DNA of 5,549 nucleotides from Clostridia bacterium (GTDB taxonomy: Bacteria > Bacillota > Clostridia > Oscillospirales > CAG-272). Position numbers and translations under genes: made by a program. Location of the stretch: positions 1 to 5,549 of the forward strand of contig JAFVRI010000196.1 in NCBI GenBank assembly GCA_017504335.1. Direction: 5' to 3'. How positions within the stretch are numbered: the stretch's first letter is position 1; every line of letters starts with the position of its first letter. The notes under the pieces were generated by a model. It saw only the letters and a list, made by a program, of their open reading frames with translations, was not told the DNA's origin and searched no databases. This document shows, in pieces, positions 1 to 5,549 of this stretch.

Positions 1-1399
1 ACCCAGTCACGTAATCGGCTGCTTGACTTTCAGAAGCGGAAACATACAGACAACGCGATGATAATGTACTGTAATATACGGCTACTTGCTTTTTATCCTT
101 GGGCTGTGCGATCACATGAAAATTATACATAAGCCAGCTTGACCAATGATCGAAGTTTCCGGCGGGATCATTTACCGGGCGGTCTGTAGGCAAGTCTCCC
201 CGAGCAACGATCCACTCCAAATTCGGACAATTCGCAAAGGCTGACTCCCACTGTTCGGTGTCTATCAGCTCACTTGACAGGCTTACTCCTTTCAGGCTTT
301 GGCATTCACTGAATATACCTGCCGGGATGCTCGTAATATGATCGGGTATATGCACGTATTCCACTAATACTCCATCAATATAGAAATTTACTGCGAAACG
401 GAACATGGGAGATGTATAACTTTCGTTCTGAACCAACGAAAAAAACTGCTCCATGGTTCCGTCATAATACATATGATGAATCCATCCCTCGGGACGAATC
501 TCACCGTGCTCGTGTCCCTCAGGAATGACCTCCCCCAAGCCCTTCATATACATCACATCCGATTCATTCCGAAAGCTCTCGCCCGAAATGCTTTGAATGG
601 ATGAAGGAATGTGGATGGTCTTCAAGGTATTCGTCCCGCGAAAGGCTCCATTTTTTATAGTTTCCAAGCCGTCGGGCAAATGGATCTCATACAGACTTTC
701 ACAGCCACGAAAAGCATCCTGACCTATGGTCTTGATCGTTGAAGGTAATACGACCTTTTGAAGGCTCGTACAGTAATAGGCAAAGAAGGATGGAATTTCG
801 GTGATGCCCTCGGGAATGGAAAGTTCAACCAAAGCAGTACATTCATCAAACGCTTGCTGTCCCATGCGTTTCAGCGTCAAGGGCAACTGTATATTTCGTA
901 AACCATGACATTTGAAAAAGGCCGAATCTTCAATGGACTCAATTCCTTCGGGGAGAACAATACTCGTTACAGTGGTATTGGGATCGTAGGTCTGTGTCGC
1001 ACTGTTGTAAGAAACGAAAGCGGTGCTTCCGATCGCCTTCACAGGCTTTCCCTCATATTCGGCGGGGATCACCAGTTTCGCATCGGTGCATGTGCCCATA
1101 CCCACGACGGTGTAGTAGTTTCCCGTCAACTTATATTCCAAGCCCTCGCTAGGCTGAGTTCCATAATCGGCGGGCTCAATAGGGGGATGGGTCACGGGGG
1201 TGTCAGGGACTTGGACGAGGTCGGCTACGCTGGGGTAGGCTTTATTGGAGGCATTATCTTCCGGGGGTAATACTGTTTCGGTATTAGTCGGTGCTTCGGC
1301 GGCCACGGTGGTATCGGCAGGCTGTGAGGGCTTGCTGGTGCAGGCTGTCATAGTGCTTATGAGCAGAAGGGCGGAGAGAATGATCGATAGTTTTTTCAT
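1..1399 (-). CDS. BspA-like leucine-rich-repeat lipoprotein, second tandem copy (3' end outside window)
   Basis: I read an open frame of 466 codons from ATG at 1399 to the window edge with no stop; by alignment to the upstream paralogue about 35 residues are missing. The start is fixed by AAGGAG 7 nt upstream. Residues 1-20 are a lipoprotein signal peptide (MKKLS, hydrophobic core, lipobox MTAC with Cys20), so the protein should be lipid-anchored outside the membrane. Residues 21-57 are a Thr/Pro/Glu-rich linker, 58-124 a module nearly identical to the paralogue, and 144-281 six exact 23-residue LRR_5 units beginning L(x)xIxLP and containing AFxxC. A short region with a YDGT motif follows, then further LRR-like sequence from about 346 (IPDHITSIPAGIFSECQSL). 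It is last in the visible operon, 12 nt after the paralogue. A surface-binding role is the family expectation; the ligand is unknown. Confidence 0.9.
   Translation of the reverse strand, partial: MKKLSIILSALLLISTMTACTSKPSQPADTTVAAEAPTNTETVLPPEDNASNKAYPSVADLVQVPDTPVTHPPIEPADYGTQPSEGLEYKLTGNYYTVVGMGTCTDAKLVIPAEYEGKPVKAIGSTAFVSYNSATQTYDPNTTVTSIVLPEGIESIEDSAFFKCHGLRNIQLPLTLKRMGQQAFDECTALVELSIPEGITEIPSFFAYYCTSLQKVVLPSTIKTIGQDAFRGCESLYEIHLPDGLETIKNGAFRGTNTLKTIHIPSSIQSISGESFRNESDVMYMKGLGEVIPEGHEHGEIRPEGWIHHMYYDGTMEQFFSLVQNESYTSPMFRFAVNFYIDGVLVEYVHIPDHITSIPAGIFSECQSLKGVSLSSELIDTEQWESAFANCPNLEWIVARGDLPTDRPVNDPAGNFDHWSSWLMYNFHVIAQPKDKKQVAVYYSTLSSRCLYVSASESQAADYVTG
1028..1228 (-). repeat. Conserved module of tandem duplication, copy B
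   Basis: This stretch encodes residues 58-124 of the second LRR lipoprotein and matches 2612-2812 without gaps. My hand count gives about 172 of 201 identical bases but 64 of 67 identical residues, so nearly all base differences are silent. It includes the motifs DLVQVPDTPVTHPP and VVGMGTCTDAKLVIPAEYEG; the latter resembles the N-terminal cap preceding LRR_5 repeats in clostridial proteins. Confidence 0.85.
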
Positions 1400-1406
1400 A
1401 AGAGTA

Positions 1407-1414
1407 CTCCTTTA
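1407..1414 (-). promoter_or_regulatory. Ribosome binding site overlapping the upstream stop codon (second LRR gene)
   Basis: On the minus strand the TAA stop of the first LRR gene (1414-1412) runs directly into AAAGGAG (1413-1407), 7 nt before the ATG at 1399. It decides the start of the second LRR gene. A ribosome terminating on the upstream gene sits on this site, which suggests translational coupling. Confidence 0.8.
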
Positions 1415-2995
1415 TTTTTCATTGGGAACAGGATGACCATTCTCATCGTAGTGCCACTCGCCTGCATAATGAGCTTCTACGGAGACCTCGTAATATTCCT
1501 GTGAAGCGCGTAAGTATTCTTCCATGTAATCCTTGGCCTCCTCATTGGTAGCGGTAAGATAGAAATGACGATTTTGAACTGTAGACAGTAAATAAGGCTC
1601 GTCCCCCATCGGATTCTTGATTTCGGATCGGCAATAAAAATTTCTGTTCAGCCAATTGATCACCACATCATCATAATCATTAGCAGCATCCTGCTCATCA
1701 ATATAGTCTGCGGGAATGGGCGACTCGATCACAACCCATTCCAGATTGGGGCAATTCATGAACAGAAAGCTCTTCCATGCAGTCCATTCGGCCTCTTGAT
1801 CGGCAACACCCGCAGTACAAAATGCATCGGGGAGGATCACACCTTTCAAGCTCTGACAGCCAACAAAGGCAGCCGTGGGCAGATCAGTAATCCCGTCCGG
1901 CAAGGTCAGATATTCAACCAATTCGCCGTCGATATAGAAATTCACGGCATAGGGCAGAAAGCTTCCTCCCAAGCTGGCTGATCTTTCGTTTCGGTATTCG
2001 ACCAGGTCCAGATATTCCTCCAGCGTTCCGTCAAAGTACAGATGATGAATGAAGCCGTTGGGGTAGATGTCTCCCTCGGAATATCCTTGCTCCCGAAATC
2101 CCGTCGGGCTGTCATGACCAAAGTTTTTTTGGCACTCCACGTCCAAATCGGATCGCAAGGATGTACCGTTTATATCACGGATGGTTGCGGGAAGATGAAT
2201 GGTCTTTAAGGAAAAGCAAGCACGGAAAGCCTCTCCGCCGATGGCTGTCAGTCCAACGGGAAGATTGATCTCATACAGACTGCCGCAATAGGAAAAGGCA
2301 TCCTGACCAATGCTTTTTAGGGTAGAGGGGAGCGTAACCCTTTGCAGGCTTCTGCATTCGGTGGCGAAATGATGCCCTAATTGCGTGATTCCCTCGGGGA
2401 CGGTCAATTCCACAAGGCTTGAACACCCGTTGAAAACTCCGCCATCGATTTTCTTCAAGGTATCGGGCAATTGAATGTTCCGCATATTCATACACCGAAA
2501 AAAAGCAGAGCTGCCAACGGATTCGATGCCCTCTGACACCACCACGCTGGTAATGGTATCATAACCGAAATAGGCCCGCTTTTCTTCATCGTACACCGCA
2601 AAAGCATAATCACCAATGGCCTTCACAGGCTTTCCTTCATATTCGGCGGGGATCACCAGTTTTGCATCGGTACAGGTGCCCATGCCCACAACGGTGTAGT
2701 AATTTCCCGTTAGTGTGTATTCCAAGCCCTCGCTGGGCTGGGTTCCATAATCGGCAGGGTCGATGGGGGGATGTGTCACGGGAGTATCCGGGACTTGAAC
2801 AAGATCGGCTATGCTGTCGCGGAGCTTATTTGCGGATGGTGTTTTAGGATTTTCGCCTTGGGTTGTTGTTTCATCCGTATCCGATGGGGATTCGGTACTT
2901 ATATCGGTATCGGTTGAGGAAACAGTCTCACGGGTACAGGCCGCCATGCTACCTGTGAGTATGAGGGCGGCAAGGATCAAAGATAATTTCTTCAT
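1412..2995 (-). CDS. BspA-like leucine-rich-repeat lipoprotein, first tandem copy
   Basis: Complete gene of 527 aa. The frame is open 22 codons further up to an ATG at 3061, but ATG 2995 is chosen because AAGGAG lies 6 nt upstream of it and it begins a proper signal peptide (MKKLSLILAALILTGSMAAC, lipobox Cys20); the upstream start would bury that signal and overlap the preceding gene. A Ser/Thr/Asp/Glu-rich linker covers 21-61, the conserved module 62-128, and six 23-residue LRR_5 units 148-285 (for example LQRVTLPSTLKSIGQDAF). A YFDGT-containing segment near 320 precedes more LRR-like sequence from about 358 (LPDGITDLPTAAF) and a Trp/Tyr/Glu-rich tail. The protein should be a lipid-anchored surface protein that binds a protein or glycan; no enzymatic motif is visible. 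It sits 10 nt after the presumed anti-sigma gene, which places it in the sigma operon. Confidence 0.94.
   Translation of the reverse strand: MKKLSLILAALILTGSMAACTRETVSSTDTDISTESPSDTDETTTQGENPKTPSANKLRDSIADLVQVPDTPVTHPPIDPADYGTQPSEGLEYTLTGNYYTVVGMGTCTDAKLVIPAEYEGKPVKAIGDYAFAVYDEEKRAYFGYDTITSVVVSEGIESVGSSAFFRCMNMRNIQLPDTLKKIDGGVFNGCSSLVELTVPEGITQLGHHFATECRSLQRVTLPSTLKSIGQDAFSYCGSLYEINLPVGLTAIGGEAFRACFSLKTIHLPATIRDINGTSLRSDLDVECQKNFGHDSPTGFREQGYSEGDIYPNGFIHHLYFDGTLEEYLDLVEYRNERSASLGGSFLPYAVNFYIDGELVEYLTLPDGITDLPTAAFVGCQSLKGVILPDAFCTAGVADQEAEWTAWKSFLFMNCPNLEWVVIESPIPADYIDEQDAANDYDDVVINWLNRNFYCRSEIKNPMGDEPYLLSTVQNRHFYLTATNEEAKDYMEEYLRASQEYYEVSVEAHYAGEWHYDENGHPVPNEK
2612..2812 (-). repeat. Conserved module of tandem duplication, copy A
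   Basis: This stretch encodes residues 62-128 of the first LRR lipoprotein and pairs with 1028-1228. Only three residues differ between the copies (V/I, E/D and K/T). Outside it, the six LRR units of the two proteins align without gaps at 77 of 138 identical residues by hand count, so conservation falls sharply at the module's C-terminal edge and also in the linker before it. Confidence 0.85.
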
Positions 2996-3001
2996 GAATA
3001 T

Positions 3002-3008
3002 CTCCTTA
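3002..3008 (-). promoter_or_regulatory. Ribosome binding site fused to stop codon (first LRR gene)
   Basis: The minus strand reads TAAGGAG: the TAA stop of the 415-aa membrane protein (3008-3006) shares its last two bases with AAGGAG (3007-3002). The ATG at 2995 follows 6 nt later. This is the same arrangement as at 1407-1414. It excludes the longer start at 3061 and suggests coupled translation. Confidence 0.85.
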
Positions 3009-4253
3009 CGTTGCTTCAAATTGGGTGTCGGAATTTTCTTCAAAATACCAGTTATTGTCACGTATAATCACCCTGCGGCCGTCCGTGAGAAGGATCCATT
3101 CCCACTTGTAGTCGGGGTGAGGACAGACCTCGATCACGGGGTACCAGCCATCGAGGCAGAGGAAATAGCTTTTTTCGGTACCATACATAGTAAGCAGGTA
3201 TGCGGGATTTTCAAGATCATAGCCCACCGAGGAAAACTTGTAGCCGGTGATCCGCCCGTCCGAAAGGACAGCATTGAACAGAGAGGCGCGGGTGAGAATC
3301 ATGCGCTCCTGCACGGTAAGCTCGTCGAACAGCCCCTCGGTTGCTTCTTCGGCGCGGGTGGCGTAGAGATCAAAGAGCCGTGCGGCGTACTCGTCGGTCA
3401 TGCCGTCCTCACGGGTGTAGGTACGGCTGCCCAGAGACACACAGCGGCGAAGCATTAACTCATAGCGCAATTGCCCCACTTTGTTTTCAGCCTTGAACAG
3501 CGGGCGGGTATCCACGTAAATGCTCCCCACACCCGTAACTGTACCATCCTTGTTGCGCACCACGTAGTTGAGCTGGTCGGGCTTGTCATAGTCCTTGTCT
3601 TTGACGTAGAACTGCCAGACTACTTTCGCATCCCCCGCTACTGTTAATGGTGTACCGGCCAGAGCATCCGAGTAAACATAGTATTGCAGGAAGGGCTCAA
3701 CAATGTGACAATATTCGTCCTGGGTGTCGGCCAACCGTCCCACGTGGGCAAAGCAGTAGCGGTCACGCCCTGTGTGAGGACACTCCATCACCTCCTGAAC
3801 GGCACCTCTACCGGGGTAAATGGTCACAGTCTCGTCGGGCGAGGCGTGGAAGCTGATGATCTGGGCAGGCAGGTCGAAGATGTTCTCCATCATCTCTGCG
3901 GAAGCCAAAGCATTATCCTTTGCCTCCTGTATACTCAGAGCAATTAGGGAATGGCTTTCCTTACCAAGGGCAAGAAGCTGACTATCCGAAAGCTCCGAAT
4001 GCGGCGGGGTTTCTTGTTGCGTTTCTGTCTCGCCGGGTTTATCACCCGTCACCATGGACAATCCTACCACGCCCATAACCACAAGACTTGCGCACAGCAA
4101 GGTCAGGCAGGCGCACAATAGCACCACACGGCGAAATCTTTCAGTTCGTCTATTGACGGTCGGACGCATCATTTCTTCACGGTTGCGCAAAGCATCCTCC
4201 AAAAGCCTTTCATCAAGACCGCTCAATATCTCGTATTTCTTTTCATGCTTCAT
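3006..4253 (-). CDS. Probable membrane-anchored anti-sigma factor with unrecognised extracytoplasmic domain
   Basis: A 415-aa single-pass membrane protein. Residues 1-42 are charged and cytoplasmic, with a short SGLDERLLEDAL helix resembling the cytoplasmic N-termini of clostridial anti-sigma-like proteins. Residues 43-68 are one hydrophobic span preceded by RRTERFRR, giving N-in, C-out topology. A Glu/Thr/Pro-rich linker (70-90) leads to an extracytoplasmic region of about 325 residues that I do not recognise; it carries six cysteines (158, 167, 182, 271, 366, 377) and two CPH triplets (158-160, 377-379). No HxxxCxxC zinc anti-sigma motif is seen. The start at 4253 overlaps the sigma factor stop as ATGA and has AAGGAGG 10 nt upstream, inside the sigma gene. 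The anti-sigma role rests on topology, position and overlap, not on a recognised binding domain; a sensor or other secreted-domain protein is the alternative. Confidence 0.75.
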   Translation of the reverse strand: MKHEKKYEILSGLDERLLEDALRNREEMMRPTVNRRTERFRRVVLLCACLTLLCASLVVMGVVGLSMVTGDKPGETETQQETPPHSELSDSQLLALGKESHSLIALSIQEAKDNALASAEMMENIFDLPAQIISFHASPDETVTIYPGRGAVQEVMECPHTGRDRYCFAHVGRLADTQDEYCHIVEPFLQYYVYSDALAGTPLTVAGDAKVVWQFYVKDKDYDKPDQLNYVVRNKDGTVTGVGSIYVDTRPLFKAENKVGQLRYELMLRRCVSLGSRTYTREDGMTDEYAARLFDLYATRAEEATEGLFDELTVQERMILTRASLFNAVLSDGRITGYKFSSVGYDLENPAYLLTMYGTEKSYFLCLDGWYPVIEVCPHPDYKWEWILLTDGRRVIIRDNNWYFEENSDTQFEAT

Positions 4254-4846
4254 ACGTAAATTCCCTCCTTCTTCAAATACTCCCGCAATTCATCCCGCAT
4301 ACGGGACAGCTCACGGTTTACGGTAGATTCGCTGATCTTCATCATGCCCGCAATACGTCTTACGGTATCCGAGCAGTAGTAGCGGTAAATAAAGATATTG
4401 CGCGCACGCTCGGTTTGCGTGTAGAGATAGCCACTGATGGCATCGGATATTTGCTTCGATTCACCGCCTGTCGGGTCATCCGAATCGCTCCCCAATACGG
4501 TGTCCAGTTCTGCTAGAGAGACCATCATGCTTGGCGGAATGTGACGTGAGCGGGTACGGCTCTTGTAAGTGTTAATGGCATTTCCACGCACAATCTTGGT
4601 CAAAAAGGCTAATAGACAATCGGGGCGTGCCGGTGGGATGCTCTTCCAAGCATCCAAATATGTGTCATTCACCGTCTCCTCGGTATCGCACTCGTCGTGA
4701 AGCAGATTATAAGCGATGCTGTAGAGGCAACGGCCGTAAACTTCGGCAGTCAACGCGATAGCCTGCTCGTCGCGTTTCCAGTATAGGCTTATTATTTTCT
4801 CATCCATCTGCTTGGATTGGCCTTTTCGCTTATTGAACCGCCCCAT
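4250..4846 (-). CDS. ECF-type RNA polymerase sigma factor (sigma-70 family)
   Basis: A 198-aa cytoplasmic protein of normal ECF length with only regions 2 and 4. Region 2 spans about 24-99, with the core-binding part around CDTEETVNDTYLDAWKSIPP and the -10-recognition part continuing into LLAFLTKIVRGNAINTYK. A variable Ser/Asp-rich linker covers about 100-132. Region 4 spans about 138-192, with the -35-binding helix-turn-helix at IAGMMKISESTVNRELSRMR. ECF factors direct RNA polymerase to a small regulon and usually their own operon. ATG 4846 is chosen for the perfect AAGGAGGTGA in front; Met14 (4807) would give the more usual family start (MDEKIISLYW) but has no good ribosome binding site, so the basic 13-residue extension seems real. 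The gene leads a four-gene operon and overlaps the next gene by 4 nt, the usual linkage of sigma and anti-sigma. Its target promoters cannot be read here. Confidence 0.95.
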   Translation of the reverse strand: MGRFNKRKGQSKQMDEKIISLYWKRDEQAIALTAEVYGRCLYSIAYNLLHDECDTEETVNDTYLDAWKSIPPARPDCLLAFLTKIVRGNAINTYKSRTRSRHIPPSMMVSLAELDTVLGSDSDDPTGGESKQISDAISGYLYTQTERARNIFIYRYYCSDTVRRIAGMMKISESTVNRELSRMRDELREYLKKEGIYV

Positions 4847-4850
4847 GCGC

Positions 4851-4860
4851 TCACCTCCTT
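4851..4860 (-). promoter_or_regulatory. Near-perfect Shine-Dalgarno of the sigma factor gene
   Basis: The minus strand reads AAGGAGGTGA, with 7 nt between AAGGAGG and the ATG at 4846. It decides the sigma start over Met14 and predicts efficient initiation. Confidence 0.9.
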
Positions 4861-4897
4861 TTTCGCTTGTTTTTTGTCCTACTTACTATGTCCACGC

Positions 4898-4944
4898 TTT
4901 TTTCGGTTTTGTGTCATTTTTTTGAAAATTTTTTCTCATTTTTT
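4898..4944. other. Phased A-tracts, predicted curved DNA in the operon leader
   Basis: On the plus strand T-runs of 4 to 7 lie at 4898-4903, 4907-4910, 4917-4923, 4929-4934 and 4939-4944. Their centres are about 8, 11.5, 11.5 and 10 nt apart, close to one helical turn, which is the arrangement known to bend DNA. They lie just downstream of the candidate -10 element. In RNA the region would be an A-rich, probably unstructured leader. Confidence 0.5.
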
Positions 4945-4953
4945 ATTGTAACA
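4945..4953 (-). promoter_or_regulatory. Candidate extended -10 promoter for the sigma operon
   Basis: The minus strand reads TGTTACAAT: a TG one base before TACAAT, a 5-of-6 match to TATAAT. No convincing -35 hexamer lies 16-18 nt upstream, where an A/T run is found, consistent with an extended -10 promoter. It lies downstream of the AraC-gene terminator and would give a leader of about 90 nt. The AT-rich surroundings make chance matches likely. No ECF-type promoter for self-activation could be assigned. Confidence 0.4.
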
Positions 4954-4961
4954 TAATGTAA
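4949..4961. repeat. Imperfect inverted repeat over the candidate -10 (possible operator)
   Basis: The sequence TAACAT-A-ATGTAA is a 6-bp inverted repeat with one mismatch around a single centre base. Further symmetric pairs lie just outside, giving 7 of 9 pairs over 4946-4964. It overlaps the extended -10, where a bound repressor would block transcription. AT-rich DNA produces such dyads by chance, so confidence is low. Confidence 0.25.
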
Positions 4962-5003
4962 GAAACAAAAAATATCCCATTGGCACGATTTCGCCGGGAG
5001 CGC

Positions 5004-5036
5004 AAAAAAAAGAACAGCCAATTTCTGACTGTTCTT
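5004..5036 (-). terminator. Intrinsic terminator of the AraC-family gene
   Basis: The minus-strand transcript forms a perfect 8-bp stem, AAGAACAG (5036-5029) with CTGTTCTT (5017-5010), around an 11-nt loop, followed by six more T (5009-5004). It starts 10 nt after the TAA at 5049-5047. The U-run exists only in this direction. The stem is moderately AT-rich, so termination may be incomplete, but it separates this gene from the sigma operon. Confidence 0.78.
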
Positions 5037-5046
5037 CCATATTCAA

Positions 5047-5549
5047 TTACTGTTTCACCGCATAGCACCCGGGATCTCCCGCGGCAGCCATAGCCAGCCT
5101 CGCAAAGGCATCCTTCCGCCCCTTCACGGTACTCTTTCGGAAATCCGCAGGGGCCTCGCCTGTTTCTCGCTTGAAGAAGCGGTAGAAGTGTTGTTCGGTG
5201 CTGAACCCGAGGCGGAAAGCGATCTCCGAGAGTTTCAGACCCGTAAAGGCCAGATAGCTTTGGGCACGTTCCACACGGGCCTGCTTGATGAAATCGTGGT
5301 AGGAGAGTCCGCTGTATCGGCGGAAGATGACTTGGAGCTTGTTCTTGTTGACCCCGAAGATGCGGCAAACGTCCTCGATGCGCCCTGGGTGCATGATATC
5401 ACCGTGGATGAGGATGACGATGTTGCGGTAGGTCGCAAAGGTCAGGGAGTTGTCCCGCCGTCCCTCGATCTTGTGAGTGTACTGTGCTTCCAGTCCCGTA
5501 AGGATATCCATAAGCCCCGCGCGGATGCGGCAGGACCAGCACTTATCGG
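5047..5549 (-). CDS. AraC/XylS-family transcriptional regulator, C-terminal part (5' end outside window)
   Basis: The C-terminal DNA-binding half of an AraC-type regulator. Counting from ATG 5511 (154 aa), the first helix-turn-helix lies at about 43-66 (IEDVCRIFGVNKNKLQVIF) and the second at about 93-126 (LSEIAFRLGFSTEQHFYRFF followed by KRETGEAPADFRK), the canonical family signature; a 27-residue tail follows. The same frame stays open upstream of 5511 to the window edge, no ribosome binding site precedes that ATG, and the extra residues continue a plausible helix into the DNA-binding domain. I therefore treat 5511 as internal and the gene as truncated by the window; full-length members are commonly 250-300 aa with an N-terminal sensing domain, not visible here. 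Its targets and ligand are unknown. The terminator downstream argues against co-transcription with the sigma operon. Confidence 0.88.
   Translation of the reverse strand, partial: DKCWSCRIRAGLMDILTGLEAQYTHKIEGRRDNSLTFATYRNIVILIHGDIMHPGRIEDVCRIFGVNKNKLQVIFRRYSGLSYHDFIKQARVERAQSYLAFTGLKLSEIAFRLGFSTEQHFYRFFKRETGEAPADFRKSTVKGRKDAFARLAMAAAGDPGCYAVKQ

Noticed and set aside
439..445. A7/T7 homopolymers inside the LRR genes (439-445 and 2124-2130), considered as phase-variation tracts.
   Set aside because: Runs of seven are short, lie at non-equivalent places in the two paralogues, both frames are intact, and such runs are common in AT-containing coding DNA.
2996..3061. A 22-codon N-terminal extension of the first LRR protein starting at ATG 3061.
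   Set aside because: It overlaps the preceding gene, has no ribosome binding site, and would place charged residues before a well-formed lipoprotein signal peptide that starts at 2995 behind AAGGAG.
2811..3458. Plus-strand open frame of 215 codons opposite the LRR/membrane-protein junction.
   Set aside because: It has no ribosome binding site, resembles no family, and lies antisense across two genes supported by signal peptides, ribosome binding sites and paralogy. It is a shadow frame.
4912..4917. ATGACA on the minus strand, a 5-of-6 match to a -35 hexamer upstream of the sigma gene.
   Set aside because: At 16-18 nt downstream there is no acceptable -10 (TGGACA region), so it does not make a promoter.
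4943..5368. Minus-strand open frame of 141 codons overlapping the AraC-type gene.
   Set aside because: It is out of frame with a clear AraC DNA-binding domain and runs through the terminator hairpin into the intergenic region; its protein has no recognisable domain.
5047..5511. Treating the AraC-type gene as a complete small 154-aa regulator starting at ATG 5511.
   Set aside because: No ribosome binding site precedes 5511 and the frame stays open to the window edge, so truncation by the window is more likely. The upstream sequence is needed to settle it.

Overview
The window reads as chromosome of a Gram-positive, Clostridia-type anaerobe, probably gut-associated. The signs are strong AAGGAGG-type ribosome binding sites, lipoprotein signal peptides, BspA-like (LRR_5) 23-residue leucine-rich repeats of the kind abundant in gut Clostridia, and an ECF sigma factor of a clostridial style. 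The genus cannot be fixed from sequence reading alone. Every supported gene lies on the minus strand, so transcription runs from high to low coordinates.

Layout in the direction of transcription: (1) 5549-5047, the C-terminal part of an AraC/XylS-family regulator whose 5' end lies outside the window, closed by an intrinsic terminator at 5036-5004. (2) 5003-4847, an AT-rich intergenic region with a candidate extended -10 promoter, an imperfect inverted repeat over it, a run of helically spaced A-tracts, and a perfect Shine-Dalgarno. (3) 4846-4250, an ECF sigma factor. (4) 4253-3006, a single-pass membrane protein of 415 aa with the position and topology of an anti-sigma factor, overlapping the sigma gene by ATGA. 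(5) 2995-1412, a 527-aa leucine-rich-repeat lipoprotein. (6) 1399 to beyond position 1, a second LRR lipoprotein, paralogous to (5) and cut by the window edge.

Genes 3 to 6 form one tightly packed operon: a 4-nt overlap, then gaps of 10 and 12 nt. At both LRR junctions the upstream TAA stop is fused to the next gene's AAGGAG. The simplest reading is a surface-signalling module: an ECF sigma factor, its probable membrane-anchored antagonist with an unrecognised extracytoplasmic domain, and two surface-anchored repeat proteins that could bind ligands or be the output. The functional link is inferred from gene order. The two LRR genes are an old tandem duplication: a 67-residue module ahead of the repeats is almost unchanged in protein while its DNA has drifted at silent sites, and the repeats themselves have diverged to 56% identity. 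The AraC-type gene is separated by the terminator and is probably an independent unit. No mobile element, tRNA, rRNA or CRISPR array was seen.
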